DNA of 17,406 bases from the NCBI GenBank assembly GCA_021203425.1, contig JAJQBF010000076.1:1-17406 (forward strand). The letters run 5' to 3'. Both the position numbers and the translations under genes were made by a program. Under the pieces are notes generated by a model. The model was not told the origin of the DNA, did not search any database, and was given only the letters and a program-made list of their open reading frames with translations. Positions 13,430-17,406 of the stretch are shown piece by piece; positions within the stretch are counted from its first letter, which is position 1; each line of letters begins with the position of its first letter. Origin of the DNA: Clostridiales bacterium. GTDB taxonomy: Bacteria > Bacillota > Clostridia > Lachnospirales > CAG-274.

Positions 13430-14554
13430 TTAGTTCTCCTTAAAATCTTCGTTTGCTGTATTAATTTCCTTGCGTTTGTCTGTTATGGGTACAAGTGTCG
13501 GTTTGCCCTGCGGTTTTTCTATAAGTTCCGACAGTAGGTTTTCAAACTTTGTTTTGCCGAGCAGCTTAGTCATTGCCGTTATGCCGAGCAGTTTCTTTTC
13601 GTATGGGTCTTTGCCGGCTTTTATAACCGCATCAGCCACAGCGTTTTCATCTGTGTATTTACGGTTGGATCGACCTTCAACAACCTTAAAACCGTCAAAC
13701 TTGACTCCGCATAAAGCCTGTCTTAATGCATACTCTTTGACATCTTCCACCCAAGAAACAAGCTCATCGGCTTTTGTGAGAATGGCTGCAACCTCTATGT
13801 TTTCAAGAGTGTCGGGAACTTCAAAGTCATATTTGGCAAGTTCAAGATTGTACTCGGCTCTTTTGCGGCAGGTCGCTTTCACTTTGCAAAATCTGCAGTG
13901 GTCACCGGCTTTAAAATCGCCTTTGCTGTCATAAGCAAGCAGTGCTGTCGGTTTCAACACTTCTTTTGCCCATTTGTAGAGAGCATCTTTCGGCATTGTA
14001 TATGTACTGACATTCTCTCGTCTTGGCTGAAATATCGTCATATCAATTTTGCTGATGTCATAAAGACTGTCAAACAGGTTTAATGCTCCGAGTGCATAAC
14101 ACATCATTTGGGAGTTATCTTCAGCTGAAACCTCGACACCTTTGCCGTACTTGAAATCAATGATGTGCAGAGTTCCGTCAGCAGCAACAATACAGTCGCC
14201 TGTGCCGAATCCGCCGGGAATATATTCTGAAAAGTCAAGTCGCTGTTCTATAAGTGCAATCGGGTCTTTGCAGTTTCCTTTTGCTTTCTCAATGACGGAT
14301 AAGCAGTACTCCGCGTAATCATTGGTGCAGCCTTCCATTTCCTCATCGTAAAATGTAAGACTTACTGTCGGATCCTGAGTTTCAAGTCCGAGAAGTACTT
14401 TCAATTTATGTTCGCAAAGGCTGTGTGCTTCTGTTCCCTGCAGAGCATACTCACTCGCTGTATCTTCCTTATCCGCACACAGCCTTGCGGACGGAGGGCA
14501 GTTCAGCCACCTGTGACTTGCCGATGCAGAAAGAAGTGCGTGTTTATTAGGCAT
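13430..14554 (-). CDS. DUF2800 family, Cas4/RecB-like PD-(D/E)XK nuclease
   Basis: This 374-residue DUF2800 protein is a PD-(D/E)XK exonuclease with a probable iron-sulfur cluster like Cas4/AddB. In the chosen numbering the nuclease core shows GTEAH near residue 42, GTGDCIVAADGTLHIIDFKYGKG (about 117-139, with the Asp...Asp-x-Lys signature) and QMMCY (QxxxY, about 149-153). Four cysteines, one near the N-terminus (NCPPS) and three in HCRFCKVKATC (about 219-229), are placed as in iron-sulfur nucleases. The ATG at 14554 is preferred over the TTG at 14560 because GGAGG lies 9 bases upstream. It likely resects DNA ends for phage recombination with the adjacent single-strand-binding-like protein. 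The substrate is not established. Confidence 0.9.
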   Translation of the reverse strand: MPNKHALLSASASHRWLNCPPSARLCADKEDTASEYALQGTEAHSLCEHKLKVLLGLETQDPTVSLTFYDEEMEGCTNDYAEYCLSVIEKAKGNCKDPIALIEQRLDFSEYIPGGFGTGDCIVAADGTLHIIDFKYGKGVEVSAEDNSQMMCYALGALNLFDSLYDISKIDMTIFQPRRENVSTYTMPKDALYKWAKEVLKPTALLAYDSKGDFKAGDHCRFCKVKATCRKRAEYNLELAKYDFEVPDTLENIEVAAILTKADELVSWVEDVKEYALRQALCGVKFDGFKVVEGRSNRKYTDENAVADAVIKAGKDPYEKKLLGITAMTKLLGKTKFENLLSELIEKPQGKPTLVPITDKRKEINTANEDFKEN

Positions 14555-14560
14555 TGCCAA

Positions 14561-14866
14561 TCACCTCCGCTTAGCAAGCAATTCTTCATATTTAGAAGAG
14601 TCAATGTCGGACAGCTTTTCAGCACCGAATGAAGTAATCAAGTTTTTGACATCTGCTCTGTATCCGCTGAGGGATTTATCAGCAAGTGCTTTCCTTACTT
14701 CCTCAAGGGTTATGACCTTTGTTTTTACTTCTTTTGGCGGTTCATTGTCTGCCGGTTCATCGTCAGCTGAGAACATAGCTGAAATCATTTCAGATATTGC
14801 GATAATCTTTTCACCGCATTTTCTGAGCTCATTAAGCCCTGCGTCAAGTTCACCCATTTTGCCCAT
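14561..14866 (-). CDS. conserved small phage protein, unknown function
   Basis: This is a protein of about 101 residues. From the chosen ATG it starts MGKMGELDAGLNELRKCGEKIIAISEMISAMF, a probable helical segment. A charged linker follows (ADDEPADNEPPKEVKTK), then a C-terminal domain TLEEVRKALADKSLSGYRADVKNLITSFGAEKLSDID with a SAP-like or helix-extended-loop-helix look. Similar proteins sit next to DUF2800 in Firmicutes phages, often with uninformative names. AGGAGG lies 8 bases before the ATG at 14866; the GTG at 14875 falls within that site. It overlaps the preceding gene by 17 bp, and DUF2800 begins 6 bases after its stop. Participation in replication or recombination is inferred from position. 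Confidence 0.75.
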   Translation of the reverse strand: MGKMGELDAGLNELRKCGEKIIAISEMISAMFSADDEPADNEPPKEVKTKVITLEEVRKALADKSLSGYRADVKNLITSFGAEKLSDIDSSKYEELLAKRR

Positions 14867-15065
14867 CAGGCACACCTCCTTTAACTTCTCTGATGTCTAC
14901 GGATTCAACTGTTTGTCCGGGTGAAAGCAGATACACCTGCGTAAAATCGCCGAACAGAAATTTTAAAAGTCTTGTGGGCAATTTTACATCCGCACCCTTA
15001 AGCACAGACCTTTTATTTCCGCAAGCATCAGATACATTGATGATAATTCTGTGTTTTAATGCCAT
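14850..15065 (-). CDS. small hypothetical phage protein
   Basis: This 71-residue protein (MALKHRIIINVSDACGNKRSVLKGADVKLPTRLL...) has alternating hydrophobic strands at its start (HRIIINV) and middle (TQVYLLSPGQTVESVDIREV), suggesting a small beta-rich domain. No characterised family is recognised, although similar short proteins open the DUF2800 operon in clostridial prophages. AGCGAGGTG lies just upstream of the ATG. A 7-bp hairpin in the leader lies before it. It is the first gene of the replication block after the sigma-like gene and overlaps the next by 17 bp. Confidence 0.75.
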   Translation of the reverse strand: MALKHRIIINVSDACGNKRSVLKGADVKLPTRLLKFLFGDFTQVYLLSPGQTVESVDIREVKGGVPDGQNG

Positions 15066-15082
15066 TTCGACACCTCGCTTTC

Positions 15083-15103
15083 TGTAAGGTCATCTCCCTT
15101 ACA
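15083..15103. promoter_or_regulatory. 7-bp leader hairpin before the replication block
   Basis: TGTAAGG (15083-15089) and CCTTACA (15097-15103) form a perfect stem with a 7-nt loop, 17 bases upstream of the first small gene and next to its ribosome binding site. It may be a translational-control hairpin or a protein-binding dyad. There is no T-run. Confidence 0.4.
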
Positions 15104-15119
15104 TATCACAGTCAAAAAT

Positions 15120-15731
15120 TTAAGTTGGGTTTTTAACCTCTTTAAAATTTTTTTCAAAATTTTTTAAAGCACGTTCAAGGTGTTTTTTTACATTCGGAAT
15201 ACTTGTGCCGAGAATTTGGGCAGTTTCGGTCAATGAATACCCTTCAAGTTTAACCATTCGAAGAACATCACGCTGTTTATCTGTCAAGCCTTTCATAGCT
15301 TCATAAAATTTTTCAATAATATAGTTGTCTTCTTCCGATTCTGCTGTTTCAAAAAGCATATGGTTTTTGTCATTATCGGATAAGTAGTCAAGGGATAAGT
15401 TCCAATTGCTTGGAAATCTTTCTTTTTGAAAATAATCCACGTCTGCTTTATTCGGTGCATATCCATGATGCTTAATAAAATCAGCAATAAAATGTTCCCG
15501 CCATTCTTTTATCTTTTCTTGTTCGTCGGTTTTGCCATGCATATTTTTTAAATTGTAATAGACTTCACTGTCATCTAATGAATGAAGCATTTTAATATCT
15601 GCTTCTGTTACTCCGTCCTCTCCGGGTTTAATAGTTATGTACTCTGTTATGTAGCCACCTTTTCCATCGGGTGATGATATAGGATAGCGGTATATGCTAC
15701 GTTCGTTTTTGCTTGTTTTATGAATTTTCAT
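15120..15731 (-). CDS. phage sigma-70 region-4-like protein
   Basis: This 203-residue protein has a C-terminal sigma-70 region 4-like helix-turn-helix at about residues 142-195 (LTDKQRDVLRMVKLEGYSLTETAQILGTSIPNVKKHLERALKNFEKNF), the part that reads the -35 box. Region 2, which would bind core polymerase and the -10, is not recognisable, so it resembles phage sigma-like regulators more than a full sigma factor. The N-terminal 140 residues are hydrophilic and start MKIHKTSKNERSIYRY; they include an acidic/helical middle (IEKFYEAMK). AAAGGAG lies 6 bases before the ATG. It is separated from the upstream zinc-ribbon gene by a strong terminator-like structure, so its expression may depend on read-through or on a nearby promoter. 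It likely controls the replication operon that follows; the target is inferred. Confidence 0.82.
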   Translation of the reverse strand: MKIHKTSKNERSIYRYPISSPDGKGGYITEYITIKPGEDGVTEADIKMLHSLDDSEVYYNLKNMHGKTDEQEKIKEWREHFIADFIKHHGYAPNKADVDYFQKERFPSNWNLSLDYLSDNDKNHMLFETAESEEDNYIIEKFYEAMKGLTDKQRDVLRMVKLEGYSLTETAQILGTSIPNVKKHLERALKNFEKNFKEVKNPT

Positions 15732-15750
15732 ATTGTACTCCTTTCAAATG

Positions 15751-15866
15751 AAAAGAGCCGAATATGAAACAAAAAAGAGCCGAATGTACAAAACACAAAT
15801 AGCCGGATGATCACAAAATCTGTGCTTTGTAAATCATCCGGCTATTTGGTAGTTCACATTCGACTC
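15751..15866 (-). terminator. long hairpin terminator with duplicated 3' arm
   Basis: On the minus strand a 5' arm (GAGTCGAATGT, 15866-15856) can pair with ACATTCGGCTC (15787-15777), which is followed by six T residues. Inside it a perfect 16-bp stem, CAAATAGCCGGATGAT at 15796-15811 with 15833-15848, closes a 21-nt loop. A second copy of the 3' arm, TCATATTCGGCTC (15767-15755), is followed by four T residues and can pair with the same 5' arm using two G-U pairs. This looks like a strong intrinsic terminator with two alternative ends, placed between the zinc-ribbon and sigma-like genes. A miniature palindromic element is another reading. Confidence 0.7.
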
Positions 15867-15890
15867 CGTTGCTCGGTATGAATTTTTATA

Positions 15891-16055
15891 TTATACTGCC
15901 TTTTTATATTTTAAAAGCATTTTTTCATTGCAGGCGACTCTAACAAACCTATGACAGTTTGGACACTTTAGTTCAATTTCGATTTCTTCCTTCGGCAAAG
16001 CCGAAATATCAAAGGCTCGTTTATTGCAATTTGGACATCTCATTTTATTTGGCAT
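15891..16055 (-). CDS. small zinc-ribbon protein
   Basis: This 54-residue protein starts MPNKMRCPNCNKRAFD and carries two CPNC knuckles (about residues 7-10 and 31-34), plus one further Cys near 42. This gives a classic four-cysteine zinc ribbon, reminiscent of the phage Mu Com protein and other small phage zinc ribbons. The middle is ALPKEEIEIELK. I chose the ATG at 16055 because AAAGGAG lies 7 bases upstream; the ATG at 16061 is one base from that site and the TTG at 16079 runs through it. Roles in translation or transcription control are possible but unproven. It lies after a candidate promoter and before the long hairpin terminator, so it may form a small one-gene unit. Confidence 0.72.
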   Translation of the reverse strand: MPNKMRCPNCNKRAFDISALPKEEIEIELKCPNCHRFVRVACNEKMLLKYKKAV

Positions 16056-16078
16056 AGGCATACTCCTTTCACATCGCA

Positions 16079-16108
16079 ATTATGCTTATTAGCGAACTTT
16101 AAAGTTAA
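16079..16108 (-). promoter_or_regulatory. candidate promoter overlapping a perfect 12-bp palindrome
   Basis: On the minus strand TTAACT (16108-16103), an 18-bp spacer and CATAAT (16084-16079) lie upstream of the zinc-ribbon gene. The palindrome AACTTTAAAGTT (16095-16106) covers part of the -35 and spacer, a likely operator position. The promoter match is moderate: 4 of 6 and 5 of 6. Confidence 0.45.
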
Positions 16109-16120
16109 AAAATATTTCTG

Positions 16121-16146
16121 CGGCATCTCAGTAGATAGAGATGCCG
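16121..16146 (-). terminator. hairpin terminator after the ImmA-like gene
   Basis: CGGCATCTC (16138-16146 on the complement) and GAGATGCCG (16121-16129 on the complement) form a perfect 9-bp GC-rich stem with an 8-nt loop. It covers the end of the ImmA-like gene. A six-T run lies about 8 bases further on, so termination is likely but imperfect. Confidence 0.55.
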
Positions 16147-16832
16147 AGTTCATTCATGCGTATTTCAGCTGACTGTTTTGATACATTATACAATTCAGCT
16201 AATTTATTAACAACCAACCAATCACAAAGTCCGTCACCATACATATAGTGTCCGTCATCGATAATTTCATTTGCAGCATCAATAAATGTAACTCTCGGCA
16301 TTAAAATCCTCGGGGCTGCATTATTTGCCTGCCATTCAATCCAATCAATATCGTCCCAGTCTGTGTATGATTTTTCATCCTTTGTTTCCGTAGGACATAA
16401 AAAAGCTGATGTGTTGTTGACTGCGGTGCTGTACAGATAATAATTTCTGTGCTTATACCAATGAAAGCATTTGTGTGCTACGGTATTATTAAAACAGCCC
16501 TTATTTCTCAGCAAATAGGTATCAGGGTCAATGAACATTGTTCCTTCGCTTACCTCTATTTCTCTAAATTCATCTTCGGCTTTGTCATATATTTCAGCAA
16601 TACCGCTTGTGAAGCACATTTGTCCTAATACACTGAAATCTTCACTAAGACGGTATTTTGTATATACTTTTAACCCCATTTTGTTTTGTGCAATATCCAT
16701 AATCGGCACAGCCATTGGTCTTTCCAATACCTTTGGGCAATACTGTTTTAAAAATTCGACAGCCACATTCTCTAACATTTCTTTGCTGTACCTTGGAATC
16801 AACGGTGTATTTTTAATTATATCGTTCGACAC
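16128..16832 (-). CDS. ImmA/IrrE-like metallopeptidase with catalytic Glu replaced by Lys
   Basis: This 234-residue ImmA/IrrE-type protein belongs to the family that cleaves the phage repressor on induction. The zinc-peptidase motif is present but reads HKCFH at residues 120-124. The usual sequence is HExxH, so the general-base Glu is Lys121 (AAA; GAA would need one change). Zinc ligands His120 and His124 and a downstream Glu (WIEWQANNAAPRILMP, about 164-179) remain. The C-terminus (VNKLAELYNVSKQSAEIRMNELG) has the usual winged-helix look. The start is GTG at 16832, 13 bases after the repressor stop, with GGGGTGA four bases upstream. Position beside the repressor supports an ImmA role, but peptidase activity is doubtful. 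It may act as a binding partner or be an inactivated copy. Confidence 0.85.
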   Translation of the reverse strand: MSNDIIKNTPLIPRYSKEMLENVAVEFLKQYCPKVLERPMAVPIMDIAQNKMGLKVYTKYRLSEDFSVLGQMCFTSGIAEIYDKAEDEFREIEVSEGTMFIDPDTYLLRNKGCFNNTVAHKCFHWYKHRNYYLYSTAVNNTSAFLCPTETKDEKSYTDWDDIDWIEWQANNAAPRILMPRVTFIDAANEIIDDGHYMYGDGLCDWLVVNKLAELYNVSKQSAEIRMNELGISIY

Positions 16833-16845
16833 AAACTCACCCCAT

Positions 16846-17223
16846 TTATTCTATTTCATCATATACTTTTTTCCAAAAATCATCTCCAAGACCTTTTTTG
16901 TTTGCCTTACGCAGTGCTGCTCTTACATGGGGGATATTTTCATCCATAATGTAATCGGGCAAATCGGGAGCTGCTTCGTCACGCTCTTTACCCGCAAGGT
17001 CATACATTTCGTCTTTTTCTTCGGGAGTTAGAGATAATACATCCGCCATTATTTCAAGCAGTCTTTTATCCGGAGGATTTCTTCTCCCCTTAATAATATC
17101 GGAAAGATAGGATACCGACATATTTCCCATTGCTTTTGCAAGGTCACGCAGCAGCACATCGCCGCCGTTATCGCCTCTGCCTTTTCTTTTTTCATTTATA
17201 AATTCGCCGAACCTTTTTTTCAT
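16846..17223 (-). CDS. XRE-family phage repressor
   Basis: This 125-residue cI-like transcription regulator begins MKKRFGEFINEKRKGRG. The helix-turn-helix covers about residues 22-60 (VLLRDLAKAMGNMSVSYLSDIIKGRRNPPDKRLLEIMADVL), and a C-terminal charged region extends to the end. AAAGGAGG lies 8 bases before the ATG. A consensus promoter lies upstream and a dyad downstream of its -10, suggesting autorepression. The ImmA-like gene follows after 13 bases, the usual repressor/antirepressor pairing. No divergent cro-like gene is visible, and the gene runs in the same direction as the replication genes, which is atypical. Other lysogeny genes may lie to the right of the window. Confidence 0.88.
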   Translation of the reverse strand: MKKRFGEFINEKRKGRGDNGGDVLLRDLAKAMGNMSVSYLSDIIKGRRNPPDKRLLEIMADVLSLTPEEKDEMYDLAGKERDEAAPDLPDYIMDENIPHVRAALRKANKKGLGDDFWKKVYDEIE

Positions 17224-17252
17224 TTTGCCTGCCTCCTTTCTCGGTTTAGCTG

Positions 17253-17270
17253 TTTCGCTTATCAGCGTAA
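17253..17270. promoter_or_regulatory. candidate repressor operator
   Basis: CGCT-4-AGCG with outer TT/AA pairs and one mismatch (TTCGCTTATCAGCGTAA on the plus strand) forms an imperfect dyad. It starts 4 bases after the -10 box of the repressor promoter and lies within its leader. Autoregulation by the XRE protein is inferred. Confidence 0.4.
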
Positions 17271-17274
17271 CCGC

Positions 17275-17303
17275 ATTATAGCACTATATTTTGTGTTTGT
17301 CAA
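17275..17303 (-). promoter_or_regulatory. perfect-consensus sigma-70 promoter for the repressor
   Basis: On the minus strand TTGACA (17303-17298), exactly 17 bp and TATAAT (17280-17275) precede the XRE gene by 51 bases. A-tracts and T-tracts just upstream of the -35 (about 17310-17330) look like an UP element. This is the strongest promoter in the window. Confidence 0.88.
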
Positions 17304-17406
17304 CTGCTTTTTATTTAAAAATTTTTTAATTGATAATTCTGCTGCATCTGTATTAAAAATAAGCCTAACGACCTATCATTCATAAAACACAAGCAAAGTG
17401 TTAAAT
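17304..17406. other. AT-rich right-edge intergenic region
   Basis: There is no ORF with a ribosome binding site here. Besides the A/T tracts of the repressor promoter there is an AACAC/GTGTT inverted repeat near 17384-17404. A weak plus-strand TTGATA-N18-TAAAAA possibility lies near 17330-17360. I see no attachment-site evidence. Confidence 0.3.

Noticed and set aside
17304..17406. Phage attachment site or tRNA remnant at the right edge
   Set aside because: There is no tRNA-like cloverleaf or repeat shared with the left end, and only AT-rich sequence with a short inverted repeat is present.

Overview
The window reads as the lysogeny, early/replication and pre-terminase part of a temperate phage (prophage) from a gut-type Clostridia/Firmicutes host, possibly Ruminococcus- or Eubacterium-like. 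Support comes from the family content (VapE-like primase-helicase, family A DNA polymerase, DUF2800, DUF2815, VRR-NUC, SNF2, DUF1492, HNH and a ParB-methyltransferase), AGGAGG-type ribosome binding sites, moderate-to-low GC, and tight, often overlapping genes. All recognised genes but one run on the minus strand, so the module reads from right to left. No integrase, terminase, portal, capsid, tail or lysis gene is present; if they exist they lie outside the window.

Right end (about 15.7-17.4 kb): an XRE repressor sits under a perfect-consensus promoter (TTGACA-N17-TATAAT) with a dyad just downstream. It is followed by an ImmA/IrrE-like protein whose catalytic Glu is Lys (HKCFH), a terminator-like hairpin, a weak promoter with a perfect 12-bp palindrome, and a small zinc-ribbon protein. 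A roughly 90-nt hairpin terminator with a duplicated 3' arm separates these from a gene with a sigma-70 region-4-like C-terminus.

Replication module (about 7.3-15.1 kb): two small conserved proteins, a DUF2800 Cas4/RecB-like nuclease, a DUF2815 single-strand-binding-like protein, a 55-residue predicted membrane protein, family A DNA polymerase, a 55-residue unknown, a deoxyribosyltransferase-like protein, and a VapE primase-helicase with two compensating frameshifts near its start. Next comes a 118-bp intergenic array of GTGACAA repeats in inverted arrangement around an AT-rich core, the best origin candidate in the window. After it are a VRR-NUC nuclease and an SNF2 helicase broken by three indels.

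Late-control and DNA-modification module (1-5.9 kb): a DUF1492 (ArpU-like) late activator, then a promoter whose -35 abuts three GATAG motifs at exact 10-bp spacing. HNH follows, with an ORF that reads through a G/C-rich cos-like inverted repeat and a terminator. Then come an HTH/zinc-ribbon protein, a ParB-fused N4/N6 methyltransferase, a C5 methyltransferase with a repetitive variable region, a SLOG-fold protein, and a virulence-related phage protein whose usual C-terminus is missing near a possible IS end. The only plus-strand gene is a 56-residue ribbon-helix-helix regulator.

The likely logic is as follows. The XRE/ImmA pair maintains lysogeny. The sigma-like protein may take part in early control. 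VapE, Pol, the SSB-like protein, DUF2800, VRR-NUC and SNF2 replicate and recombine the DNA. DUF1492 then switches on the HNH-methylase late operon, and the orphan methylases modify phage DNA against host restriction. These roles are inferred from family membership and position; no similarity search was run.
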